A stretch of DNA of 64,000 nucleotides from Lewinella sp050633125. Its GTDB lineage: Bacteria; Bacteroidota; Bacteroidia; Chitinophagales; Saprospiraceae. Position 1 is the stretch's first letter. The number at the start of each line of letters is the position of its first letter. The notes under the pieces are model-generated. The model was not told where the DNA came from. It saw only the letters and a program-made list of their open reading frames with translations, and did not search any database. Location: the NCBI RefSeq assembly GCF_050633125.1, contig NZ_JBOEFX010000065.1:50436-114435 (forward strand), in the 5' to 3' direction. This document shows positions 52,211 through 61,109 of the stretch, in pieces. Position numbers and translations under genes: made by a program.

Positions 52211-53332
52211 ATGCAGAATACAAGAGCCGTAAAATTTAATGTGGAGGACCAACCTGAGTTTTTCAAGGAACTCCGCCAGCGCGTCAACCAGTATTTCAAG
52301 GAGCGTGAGATTTCTCGTCATGCTAATTTGAACATGAAATTCAAAACAGGTTTCATGATTGCTTTGTACATCATCCCACTATCTCTTTTGATTGCCGGTG
52401 TTACACAAAGCTTTGGATGGAGTTTCTTAATGTGGGTACTAATGGGATTAGGAATGTCGGGTATTGGTTTATCCATTATGCATGATGCCAACCACGGAGC
52501 ATACTCTAAAAATAAGAACGTAAACAATGCATTAGGTTTCCTTGTAAATCTAATCGGTGGATATCATGTCAATTGGAAAATCCAACACAACGTACTTCAC
52601 CATTCCTTCACCAATATCCACGAACACGATGAGGATATCCAGAAGGCCATCTTACGATTAACCCCGGATACCAAACGCAAGCCGATCCACCGGTTGCAGA
52701 TCTTTTACGCACCAATGCTTTACTCTTTAATGACCATCTACTGGTTCCTTAGTAAGGATTTTGAGCAACTGGTTCGGTATCGTAAAAAGAACCTACTTGG
52801 CACTCAAGGAAAAACCTTCAAACAAGCAATGCTAGAGGTTTCTTTTTATAAACTTGGGTACATTATTGTAACCATCGTTCTTCCACTTGCCGTTGGAGGA
52901 CAAGTATGGTGGCATTTCTTGATCGGATTCTTAGCGATGCATTTCATTTGCGGAATGATTCTGGCATTGATTTTTCAGCCAGCACACGTTATTGAAGAAA
53001 CAGAGTTTTTCCACACAGATGAAGACGGAAGTGTTGAAAACAATTGGGCTATTCACCAACTGAAAACAACTGCCAATTTCGCAAACGGAAGCCGTTTCTT
53101 CTCTTGGTTTATTGGAGGTCTTAACTATCAAGTTGAGCACCATTTATTTCCTAACGTTTGTCATGTACACTACCGGAATCTTTCTCCGATTGTAAAAGCG
53201 ACTGCCAAGGAATTTAATATTCCTTATCATGAACACAAGACCTTTTATGGTGCAGTAAAAAGTCACTTTACCTTACTCTACAAACTAGGTAATGGCCAAT
53301 ACGACATCGAACAAGCGCGTGCAGTAGCATAA
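52211..53332 (+). CDS. Membrane fatty acid desaturase
   Basis: A 373-residue desaturase starting at ATG 52211 (MQNTRAVKFNVEDQPEFFKE); a TTG at 52184 is in frame but unsupported. The three histidine boxes that hold the di-iron centre are MHDANHG, HNVLHHSFTN and NYQVEHHLFP, with hydrophobic segments around them. It introduces a double bond into acyl chains at the cytoplasmic membrane, using ferredoxin or cytochrome b5-type electron donors, and may tune membrane fluidity. It is closed by the hairpin at 53356-53402. Confidence 0.94.
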   Translation: MQNTRAVKFNVEDQPEFFKELRQRVNQYFKEREISRHANLNMKFKTGFMIALYIIPLSLLIAGVTQSFGWSFLMWVLMGLGMSGIGLSIMHDANHGAYSKNKNVNNALGFLVNLIGGYHVNWKIQHNVLHHSFTNIHEHDEDIQKAILRLTPDTKRKPIHRLQIFYAPMLYSLMTIYWFLSKDFEQLVRYRKKNLLGTQGKTFKQAMLEVSFYKLGYIIVTIVLPLAVGGQVWWHFLIGFLAMHFICGMILALIFQPAHVIEETEFFHTDEDGSVENNWAIHQLKTTANFANGSRFFSWFIGGLNYQVEHHLFPNVCHVHYRNLSPIVKATAKEFNIPYHEHKTFYGAVKSHFTLLYKLGNGQYDIEQARAVA

Positions 53333-53355
53333 ACGACGTTTAACAAATTCATTGG

Positions 53356-53402
53356 AATAATTATCCCGGGCTTTGCTAGTAGCGAAGTCCGGGATAATTA
53401 TT
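53356..53402 (+). terminator. Strong hairpin, probable terminator of the desaturase gene
   Basis: AATAATTATCCCGG (53356-53369) pairs perfectly with CCGGGATAATTATT (53389-53402) across a 19-base loop. The T run is short (TTT). It lies just after the desaturase stop and before a small lipoprotein gene. Confidence 0.7.
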
Positions 53403-53465
53403 TAGCGCCACTTGTAGCTTCTCCCTAAACGGCTATTTTATTTACCTTTATAGAAAGAATAAACT

Positions 53466-53858
53466 ATGAAAGCTATCCTTTTGCTTTTTTCGCTATCGCT
53501 TTTGCTTGTCAATACTTGCGAGGATGCAGATACTTTCCCTCTGGGAACTTCCTTTACCCTGTCTCCTCAACAGGAATTAGTAAATAAATCAGCAGATATG
53601 ACCATCAAATGGTTAGAAGTCGCTGAAGACTCTCGTTGTCCCAAAAACACTAACTGCGTATGGGAAGGACAAGCAAAAGTAAACTTACTGGTTAATGGAG
53701 ATCCTTTGACTTTGACTCTCAGAGACGGTAAACCAGAAGAAGCTCAAACCCTCGTTGGGGATTATATCTTCACGGCAGAAACCCTTAACCCTTACCCCGA
53801 AGGGGAAACAATTGCCCCTGCTGATTATCGCTTACAACTTAAGGTAAGTAGCCTTTAA
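53466..53858 (+). CDS. Small exported protein of unknown function
   Basis: A 130-residue protein with a signal peptide; the sequence LVNTCED suggests Cys18 as a possible lipid-attachment site, though the lipobox is weak. The mature part contains the motif EDSRCPKNTNCVWEGQAKV, in which the two cysteines and the CVWEGxA segment recur in a small Bacteroidota protein family of unknown role. The C-terminal half is a predicted beta sandwich. It is 27 bases upstream of the rhomboid gene, so they may be co-transcribed. Confidence 0.75.
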   Translation: MKAILLLFSLSLLLVNTCEDADTFPLGTSFTLSPQQELVNKSADMTIKWLEVAEDSRCPKNTNCVWEGQAKVNLLVNGDPLTLTLRDGKPEEAQTLVGDYIFTAETLNPYPEGETIAPADYRLQLKVSSL

Positions 53859-53885
53859 GATTATCCTTTACCAACGCCATCACAT

Positions 53886-54587
53886 ATGTTTTTCCCTATC
53901 GGTGACGACCAAGTAAAAGGAGGGTATTTTCCTTTTTTTAGCTATACTTTTATCGTCCTTAATGTTCTGGTATTTGTTTATCAGGCATCCTTATCCATTC
54001 CTGGTTTTGAACAATTTGTCTACACCTATGGTAGCATCCCCAAGGAAACGCTTGCAGGGCAGGATACCTTTACTCTTTTCACCAGTATGTTTTTACATGG
54101 CAGCTGGATGCACTTGTTAGGTAACATGCTCTTTCTTTGGATTTTTGCGGATAATATCGAGGCCACAATTGGTAATTTCCGCTTCCTTATTTTTTACCTC
54201 ATCGGAGGCCTTGCTGCTCACGCAGGACATATTTACTTTAATATGGGGAGCGAAATCCCAACAGTGGGAGCCAGTGGTGCAATTTCTGCTGTAATGGGTG
54301 CTTACCTGGTCATGTATCCAACTTCGAAAATTAAAATGCTGGTACTGGTCTTTTTCATCCGAGTGCCCGCCTTCATTTTCCTTATCTTCTGGATTGTACA
54401 GCAGGTTACCTTGGGTAATCAATCACTACAATCTATGACCAGCGAGACTGCTGGTGTAGCTTGGTGGGCACATATTACTGGTTTTGCTTTTGGTTTGGTA
54501 GCAGGCCTTTTTTACAGGCTTAATTACCCACGCCCGGGACAAATGACGCCCGATCATTCTCCTTTTGATCGGACAGACCTGTTGTAA
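53886..54587 (+). CDS. Rhomboid-family intramembrane serine protease
   Basis: A 233-residue membrane protein with about six helices. The catalytic Ser is in TVGASGAISAVMG (GASG motif) and the catalytic His in WWAHITGFAFGL; the conserved HGSWMHLLGNMLFL loop lies between the first two helices. Rhomboids cut single-pass membrane proteins within the bilayer. The C-terminal tail overlaps the convergent O-antigen-ligase-like gene by 68 bases. The substrate is unknown. Confidence 0.92.
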   Translation: MFFPIGDDQVKGGYFPFFSYTFIVLNVLVFVYQASLSIPGFEQFVYTYGSIPKETLAGQDTFTLFTSMFLHGSWMHLLGNMLFLWIFADNIEATIGNFRFLIFYLIGGLAAHAGHIYFNMGSEIPTVGASGAISAVMGAYLVMYPTSKIKMLVLVFFIRVPAFIFLIFWIVQQVTLGNQSLQSMTSETAGVAWWAHITGFAFGLVAGLFYRLNYPRPGQMTPDHSPFDRTDLL

Positions 54588-55815
54588 GATAAAAGCGTGC
54601 TCCCATCAACAAAAACGTAAGATAAATAGCAGTACCCAGCTGGGTTTCCAGCGTTTGCTCAATAATAAACGATGGGATAGCTATGGCTAAAAAACTACCC
54701 AACAATGCGTATTTCCAACCATTTTTATAAAAAAGCGGTAAGAACGTTACAGCAATAAACACCAGTAACCCAAGCCACCCCACTCCCGCGTATTGCCATA
54801 CATACTGGCTCTGAGGGGTAAAACCAGAACCCGCTACTCCTGGATAATTCGCCTGTAGATACACTTCTGTTTCATCTCTTATATCACCAATGCCAACCCC
54901 CAAAAACGGAGCTTCATTCCCCATTGCCAACCCAGCCTGGATAGTCCCCACCCGGTGAGAATCCGAAAGTTCAGTGCTATTATTATCGTGCTGAATATGA
55001 TAAAGATTATAAAGTGTATAATCTATTTTGTTCTGCAAAGAAGGTATCGTCAGATAGGCCGTAACCATCCCTCCAACCAATAATAATGTTGTGATAATTC
55101 CAAACCACCAGCGCCGTCGCAGAATGATCTCCCGGATCAGGAAATAGAACAAGACACCGTACAACGCTACCAAACCACTACGGACAGCTAAGACGTGTAA
55201 AAAAACAATAAGAAACCCTGTGATAAAAAACTGTACAGCCCGTTCCCATTTGTACTTCCAGGTCCATTTTTCTTGTAAAAAAGTAATCCCGATAGCTACA
55301 CAATAAGCCACCATAAGGCTAAAGCGAATATGCATAACCGGGGTCGGCAGCACTTGGCCTTTTTTGTAAGCCAAGGTCATTTCCGAAAAATGGAGGAGGT
55401 ACCAAGCAAAGAGGTAAAGACAAATGGCGCTTAGCAAGAAATAAAAAACATATAATAGTGGATAGTATACGCTGCGATCAAATCGAGGAATAGCAAGCAG
55501 GCCTGCCGGCATAAGTAGAAAAGGTAGGCGCATCCGCATTCGATTAGCCCAATAATCAGTATTTTCGGACCATAGCCCACTAATGCCCCATACCACAAAA
55601 AGAAGGACTATTGACCAAAAAACAGGATGCTTTAGTAGGTTTTGTAGGTTTTGTTTGACTTCTGGATTGAGTACCCAAACGATGGCTAAGCCAATGACTC
55701 CCATACTCATCATCGCGGATGATACCACAAGGCCTACCAATATAAATAGTAAGGCCAGTACTCCAATGAACTGATAAGTGGATGGCCCGAGTAGTTTTTT
55801 TATTCCTTCATTCAT
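54520..55815 (-). CDS. O-antigen ligase-like membrane protein
   Basis: A 431-residue membrane protein with about ten to twelve helices and the large periplasmic loop of the Wzy_C/WaaL family between the last helices (about 270-340), including HDNNSTELSDSHRVGTIQAG and FLGVGIGDIRDE. The family joins polymerised O-antigen or similar glycans to a lipid acceptor, or polymerises them. No other polysaccharide genes are adjacent here except the distant glycosyltransferase at 22 kb. The last 68 bases overlap the rhomboid gene on the other strand. Confidence 0.82.
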   Translation of the reverse strand: MNEGIKKLLGPSTYQFIGVLALLFILVGLVVSSAMMSMGVIGLAIVWVLNPEVKQNLQNLLKHPVFWSIVLLFVVWGISGLWSENTDYWANRMRMRLPFLLMPAGLLAIPRFDRSVYYPLLYVFYFLLSAICLYLFAWYLLHFSEMTLAYKKGQVLPTPVMHIRFSLMVAYCVAIGITFLQEKWTWKYKWERAVQFFITGFLIVFLHVLAVRSGLVALYGVLFYFLIREIILRRRWWFGIITTLLLVGGMVTAYLTIPSLQNKIDYTLYNLYHIQHDNNSTELSDSHRVGTIQAGLAMGNEAPFLGVGIGDIRDETEVYLQANYPGVAGSGFTPQSQYVWQYAGVGWLGLLVFIAVTFLPLFYKNGWKYALLGSFLAIAIPSFIIEQTLETQLGTAIYLTFLLMGARFYLTTGLSDQKENDRASFVPGVGN

Positions 55816-55948
55816 GCAGTGTAAAGATAGGCTCGATTTTCGAACGCTCCCTCTTTATTGGTATTGCTTTTACAGCTTGCTTTAAATTATGGGATTACTA
55901 CCAACAATTTTTCTAAATTAGCACACTACAGATAGCTTCAGCATTCCT

Positions 55949-57925
55949 ATGGCCAAGAAAGATAAAAAAACAAGTACGAAAAAAGTAAAAACCCTCCCTT
56001 CCACCTGGGCTTGGCTAGGGCGTACCCGTTTGGTTGCGGGAGGTTTATTTTTACTCAGTGTATTACTATACGCTAATACTTTCTCTCACGACTTTGCACA
56101 GGATGACGCTATCGTTATCACTGAAAACATGTTTACCACAGAAGGCGTTTCAGGTATACCCGGCCTTTTCCAGTATGACACCTTCTATGGTTTTTTCAAA
56201 GTAGAAGGCAAAGCCAAACTAGTAGCTGGTGGTCGCTACCGACCTTTGACACCAGCCATGTTTGCGGTAGAATATGGCTTATTAGGAGCCAACCCGGCAA
56301 TAATGCATGTCTTTAATGCCCTTTGGTACGGGCTAACAGTAGTGATGCTCTATTTGTTATTACTAACAATGTTTAAATCCCGTAAATCCTGGGATAGCCA
56401 AATTAGTTTACTTGGCGTTTATTGGATACCACTTCTTGCTGCTTTTATTTTTGCAGTACATCCATTGCATACCGAAGCTGTTGCCAATATCAAAGGTCGT
56501 GACGAAATCATTACCCTTTTGGGTAGCCTTACCAGTTTGTGGCTACTGTTCAAAGGGGGAAACATACGTTCTGCACTAGCAGGAATTTGCTTCTTTATTG
56601 CTTTACTTGCTAAGGAAAATGCAATAACCTTTTTAGGCGTCGCTCCACTGGCTTTTTTTGTTTTTACTCAAACCAATATTGGGGACATTGCCAAACGCAT
56701 TTCGCCACTAGTTGCAGCAGCCATTCTATTCCTTATTATTCGAGGGGCTATTCTAGGGTGGGATGTAGGCGCTCCTAGTCAGGAGCTTATGAACAACCCT
56801 TTCCTCAAATTAGAACAAGGGCGTTGGGTCGACTTTTCAGCTGGCGAAAAAGCAGCTACTATTACTTATACCCTTGGCAAATACGCCCAATTACTGGTTG
56901 CGCCAGTACAACTCACCCACGATTATTACCCCCGCCAGATAGACATCATGCGTTTTAGTGATTGGCGAGTATTGCTCAGTCTCCTTTTATATCTCGGTTT
57001 ATTAATCTACGGTTTATGGGGGCTTGTACGTAAAAAAATTGGCAGCTTTGCAGTGCTATATTATCTAGGAACGCTTTCTCTGGTATCAAACATTGTCTTT
57101 CCCGTGGGGACTAATATGTCAGAACGCTTTCTCTTTATGCCTTCAGTAGGTTTTGCACTCCTGCTTGCGTGGGGGGTATTTACCTATCTGAAAAATCATC
57201 GCTTGGCAACGGGGATTATACTAGGCTTTGGTGTGATTTTAATGGTACTAACGGTATTACGCAACCCAGCTTGGAAAAATAACTACACCCTCTTTACTAC
57301 CGATATCCACGCTTCGCCCAATAGTGCCAAACTGCGAAATGCGATGGCCGGGGAATTATCAGTGCAATGGGCGAGCTTACCTCCTGAGCAACAACCTGCT
57401 CGTCAGTCGATGCTACAAGAAGCATTAGGACATATTGAGGAAGCTATCCGTATTCACCCTACTTACAAACAGGCTTACTTCATCAAAGGCAATCTCCTTA
57501 ATTACCTCAAGCAGTACGACGCATCAATTCAAGCTTATCAGCAAGCTCGCCAAATTGACCCTGGCTACGATCAGGCTTTTGACAACCTGATGATTACTTA
57601 CCGTGATGCGGGCCGTTTCTATGGAGAGCAAAAGGGCGACGTAAGGACAGCTATTCAATACCTCGATCAAGCCTATCAAGCCATGCCCGAGGATTATGAG
57701 ACGATCAGGCTTTTAGGAGTTGCCAACGGCATTGCCGGTAATACTCCTCGAACAATCGAGCTGTTTACCAAAAACACGCAGCTCCAACCCAACAATGCCC
57801 GTGCCTGGTATGACCTGGGTTCGGCCTATATGAACAATCAACAACCCGAAGCCGCCAACCAAGCCCTACAACGAGCTCGACAAATAGACCCCGATATTGA
57901 AGCTAAAGTGCGTGCCGGAAACTAA
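55949..57925 (+). CDS. TMTC-like membrane protein with C-terminal TPR repeats
   Basis: A 658-residue protein with a basic N terminus, about ten hydrophobic segments (residues about 25-445) and three or more TPRs in the C-terminal 180 residues (YKQAYFIKGNLLNYLKQYDA, ARAWYDLGSAYMNNQQPEAA). The membrane part has a DDAIVITEN motif after the first helix and VHPLHTEAVANIKGRDEII, which match the TMTC/DUF1736 group of GT-C-fold mannosyltransferase-like proteins. Membrane O-glycosylation is a plausible role but unproven. It lies 15 bases before the GH3 fusion gene, likely one unit. Confidence 0.8.
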   Translation: MAKKDKKTSTKKVKTLPSTWAWLGRTRLVAGGLFLLSVLLYANTFSHDFAQDDAIVITENMFTTEGVSGIPGLFQYDTFYGFFKVEGKAKLVAGGRYRPLTPAMFAVEYGLLGANPAIMHVFNALWYGLTVVMLYLLLLTMFKSRKSWDSQISLLGVYWIPLLAAFIFAVHPLHTEAVANIKGRDEIITLLGSLTSLWLLFKGGNIRSALAGICFFIALLAKENAITFLGVAPLAFFVFTQTNIGDIAKRISPLVAAAILFLIIRGAILGWDVGAPSQELMNNPFLKLEQGRWVDFSAGEKAATITYTLGKYAQLLVAPVQLTHDYYPRQIDIMRFSDWRVLLSLLLYLGLLIYGLWGLVRKKIGSFAVLYYLGTLSLVSNIVFPVGTNMSERFLFMPSVGFALLLAWGVFTYLKNHRLATGIILGFGVILMVLTVLRNPAWKNNYTLFTTDIHASPNSAKLRNAMAGELSVQWASLPPEQQPARQSMLQEALGHIEEAIRIHPTYKQAYFIKGNLLNYLKQYDASIQAYQQARQIDPGYDQAFDNLMITYRDAGRFYGEQKGDVRTAIQYLDQAYQAMPEDYETIRLLGVANGIAGNTPRTIELFTKNTQLQPNNARAWYDLGSAYMNNQQPEAANQALQRARQIDPDIEAKVRAGN

Positions 57926-57940
57926 TTTTAACCCCCAGTT

Positions 57941-60900
57941 ATGAACATGCGTATTCTCTTTCGTACGCTCGCCCTTGCGGGTATACTTTTACTGGTAAGC
58001 GGACCTTTATTCGCTCAGTACCATGCTAATCTTGACCAATCCAATGCCCAGGAAGCTATCTGGGTTGATTCCGTCTTTCGAAGTATGAATTTTGAGCAAC
58101 GCCTCGGGCAATTGTTCATGATTCGAGCACACTCCAACCTAGGTTCTAATCACGAGGCTGCGGTAGAACGGCTCATTCGTGACTACCACGTCGGAGGGCT
58201 TTGCTTTTTTCAAGGCACTCCTGAGGCACAAATACGCCTTATCAACAGATATCAAGCGAAGGCCAACCTTCCTATGATGGTAGCAATGGATGCTGAGTGG
58301 GGGCTGAATATGCGGATGAAAAGTGTACAGGATTTTCCGCGTCAATTGATGCTGGGTGCTATTCGTAATAACGGATTGATCTATGAGCTAGGAAGTGAGA
58401 TTGCTCGGCAAATGCATAGGGTAGGGGTGCATGTAAATTTTGCTCCCGTTGTAGATGTTAACAACAATGCTAACAATCCAGTTATCGGCACTCGCTCCTT
58501 TGGAGAAGATCGCCTCAATGTCGCCATTAAAGGCGTAAACTACATGCGTGGCATGCAAGACAATGGTATTGTAGCTTGCGCCAAACACTTTCCTGGCCAT
58601 GGAGACACCGATGTAGATTCCCATTTTGACTTGCCTATTATCCCTCATTCTCGCCAGCGCCTGGACAGTATAGAACTTTATCCATTTCGGTCATTGATCG
58701 ATCATGGTGTAGGCAGTGTCATGGTGGCTCATCTTCAGGTACCAGCCTTAGAGGCTAGAGAAAACTACCCTACGTCTCTTTCCTCCGCAACAGTGAACGG
58801 TGTCTTACGTGATCAATTGGGTTTTCATGGGCTTACCTTCACAGATGGACTGGAAATGAAAGGCGTTACCAAACATTTTGGCGATGGTGAAGTAGAAGCC
58901 GCGTCCTTGATGGCCGGTAATGATATACTGCTCCTTCCTGAAAGCTTAGCCAATGCGGAATTAAAAATCAAGCAATATATAGAGGACGGTCAATTGAGCG
59001 AAAGGGAATTTGAACGGAAGGTTAAGCGTGTATTACGGGCAAAATACCGGATGGGCTTACACTCTTTCGTCTCCATTCCCGAAGAAAATGCCTTGGCAGA
59101 CCTTAACAGTGCCGATGCATTAATGCTAAAAGAACAATTGGTAGAGAATGCACTGACGTTAGTCCGCAACGAAGGAAATCTGCTACCCATCAAAGAGATT
59201 GCTCAAAAACAACGTGCAGCACTGGCAATTGGTAGTAATAAACAAACCATCTTCCAAAAGCGATTGCTGGATTATGCACCTGTTGATTTATTACATACAG
59301 ATAGCGATGTTTCAGAGGAAGAGGCCACTAAGTTGCTTAATCGCCTCGCCGAAGAAGACTTGGTCATTGTCAGTATGCACAATATGGGGCGTTCTGCAAG
59401 TAATGATTTTGGGATAAAACCTTCGGCTTTGCGTTTTTTACAACGACTACGCCAGCAAAATGACGTTGTACTCGTTATTTTTGGAAATCCATATAGTCTA
59501 AAGTTTTTTGACGATCAAGGTGTAGTTGTAGAAGCCTATAACGAAGATGATGTAACCCAAGACAAAACGGCTCAGGCTATTTTTGGAGCTATTAGATTCA
59601 ACGGACGCCTGCCTATTACGGCTTCTCCGACCAGCCATTATAATGCAGGAATAAGTACCAGCAAACTATTCCGACTTGGATACGGCGTTCCTGAGAGCGT
59701 AGGTATGAATACTGATAGCCTTCAAAGGTATGTACGAGCATTAGCACAAGATGCTATTGATAGTCGAGCTACTCCTGGTTGTGTAGTTTTAGTCGCACGC
59801 CACGGAAAGGTAGTATTCCATGAAGCTTTTGGCCACCACACCTATGCACGGCAAAGGGAGGTGAGCAAAGATGACATCTACGACCTTGCTTCGGTTACCA
59901 AAGTAGCGGCAACAACTATTGCTATCATGGACCTGGTGCAGACTGGGCAACTTGACCTTGATCAAACCTTAGGGCATTATTTATCAGAACTGAAAGGCAG
60001 CAATAAAGACCAATTAGTCATTCGTGAAATACTGGCTCATCGAGCAGCCCTTAAACCGTGGATTCCCTTTTACACAGGCACCCTTGATAACCGAGGGAGA
60101 AGATCCGGCGAACTTTACCGTTCTACCCCCGGTGGGGATTACAATGTACAAGTAAGCGATAATATCTTCCTTCGTGAAACCTATATTGACTCTATTTGGT
60201 ACAGTATTGATCAATCTGATCTTCGTAGTAACAATAATTACCGCTACAGCGACCTCGGTTTCTACTATCTTGCTCGCCTGGTAGAAAAGCTGAGTCAACA
60301 AGGGCTAAATGATTACGTCCGCCAGCGTTTTTACGAACCACTCGGCCTATTTAACATTGACTTTCAGCCTCGTCAGCGTTTTTCGCTCAACCGCATCCCT
60401 CCGACCGAAATGGATAATTACTGGCGCAAGCAAACCGTCCACGGTTATGTTCATGATATGGGAGCAGCAATGCTGGGAGGAGTAAGTGGTCATGCCGGGC
60501 TCTTTGGCAACGCCCATGACCTAGCCGTTTTATGGCAAATGCTACTCCAAAGAGGTATTTATGGTAACCATGTGTTTTTGAAGCCAGATGTTGTCAGGGA
60601 ATTCACTACTCGCTTTGGAGACGAAACTCGTCGAGGCATAGGTTTTGACATGAAGCAGCTCAACCCCAACAGGAGCCAAAACATAGCGCAACAAGCTAGC
60701 CGTCGCACTTTTGGACACCTAGGCTTCACAGGAACCTGTGTATGGGCAGACCCTACCGAAGAACTGGTATTCGTATTTCTATCAAATCGCACCTATCCTT
60801 CTATGCGAAACAATAAACTTGGCCGTGAAAACTACCGCCCCAAGATACAGGCCGCGGCTTATAATGCTATTATTCGTAAAATAGCAAGCCCACCTGTTCT

Positions 60901-60949
60901 TCCCATAGAAGGTGCCGCATTACCAGAGAAAATAGAATCGGGGACATAA
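57941..60949 (+). CDS. GH3 beta-N-acetylhexosaminidase fused to a beta-lactamase-type serine hydrolase
   Basis: A 1002-residue exported protein (signal peptide ending near LFAQ). The N-terminal GH3 domain has the NagZ-type signature KHFPGHGDTDVDSHFDLP and the likely nucleophile in FTDGLEMKGV (Asp about 302), then a GH3 C-terminal domain. From about residue 590 a class C beta-lactamase/penicillin-binding-protein-like domain follows, with SxxK in LASVTKV (Ser about 650) and a YSD/YxN-type RYSDLGFYYLARLV. It probably acts on peptidoglycan fragments in the periplasm or at the cell surface, combining glycan cleavage with peptide or amide hydrolysis. The fusion is known in Bacteroidota. Confidence 0.92.
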   Translation: MNMRILFRTLALAGILLLVSGPLFAQYHANLDQSNAQEAIWVDSVFRSMNFEQRLGQLFMIRAHSNLGSNHEAAVERLIRDYHVGGLCFFQGTPEAQIRLINRYQAKANLPMMVAMDAEWGLNMRMKSVQDFPRQLMLGAIRNNGLIYELGSEIARQMHRVGVHVNFAPVVDVNNNANNPVIGTRSFGEDRLNVAIKGVNYMRGMQDNGIVACAKHFPGHGDTDVDSHFDLPIIPHSRQRLDSIELYPFRSLIDHGVGSVMVAHLQVPALEARENYPTSLSSATVNGVLRDQLGFHGLTFTDGLEMKGVTKHFGDGEVEAASLMAGNDILLLPESLANAELKIKQYIEDGQLSEREFERKVKRVLRAKYRMGLHSFVSIPEENALADLNSADALMLKEQLVENALTLVRNEGNLLPIKEIAQKQRAALAIGSNKQTIFQKRLLDYAPVDLLHTDSDVSEEEATKLLNRLAEEDLVIVSMHNMGRSASNDFGIKPSALRFLQRLRQQNDVVLVIFGNPYSLKFFDDQGVVVEAYNEDDVTQDKTAQAIFGAIRFNGRLPITASPTSHYNAGISTSKLFRLGYGVPESVGMNTDSLQRYVRALAQDAIDSRATPGCVVLVARHGKVVFHEAFGHHTYARQREVSKDDIYDLASVTKVAATTIAIMDLVQTGQLDLDQTLGHYLSELKGSNKDQLVIREILAHRAALKPWIPFYTGTLDNRGRRSGELYRSTPGGDYNVQVSDNIFLRETYIDSIWYSIDQSDLRSNNNYRYSDLGFYYLARLVEKLSQQGLNDYVRQRFYEPLGLFNIDFQPRQRFSLNRIPPTEMDNYWRKQTVHGYVHDMGAAMLGGVSGHAGLFGNAHDLAVLWQMLLQRGIYGNHVFLKPDVVREFTTRFGDETRRGIGFDMKQLNPNRSQNIAQQASRRTFGHLGFTGTCVWADPTEELVFVFLSNRTYPSMRNNKLGRENYRPKIQAAAYNAIIRKIASPPVLPIEGAALPEKIESGT

Positions 60950-60963
60950 AAGTAACTCACCTT

Positions 60964-60989
60964 AAACATGAGTCATCCCAAATTTTGAT
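60964..60989. mobile_element. Solo end of the IS4-family element (remnant)
   Basis: AAACATGAGTCATCCCAAAT plus TTTGAT matches the right end of the 44876-46323 IS (read inwards) with one mismatch in 26 bases; the match stops there and no transposase sequence follows. The neighbouring ATTTTGAT (60982-60989) pairs with ATCAAAAT (60994-61001) as a small hairpin. Confidence 0.7.
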
Positions 60990-61036
60990 TGTCATCAAAA
61001 TCCGTGCTGACCAACCGCAAAACTTATCGTTAAAAA

Positions 61037-61077
61037 CGAAACCCCATGATTTCTATTAGTGAAATCATGGGGTTTCG
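61037..61077 (-). terminator. Rho-independent terminator of the 61110-62771 gene
   Basis: A perfect 17-bp stem (61037-61053 with 61061-61077; CGAAACCCCATGATTTC) and seven-base loop, followed on the minus strand by TTTTT. It lies 33 bases past the stop of the minus-strand gene and also separates it from the convergent GH3 gene. Confidence 0.88.
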
Positions 61078-61109
61078 CACAAAAAGTCTATGCTTTTCCA
61101 GCTCCATCC

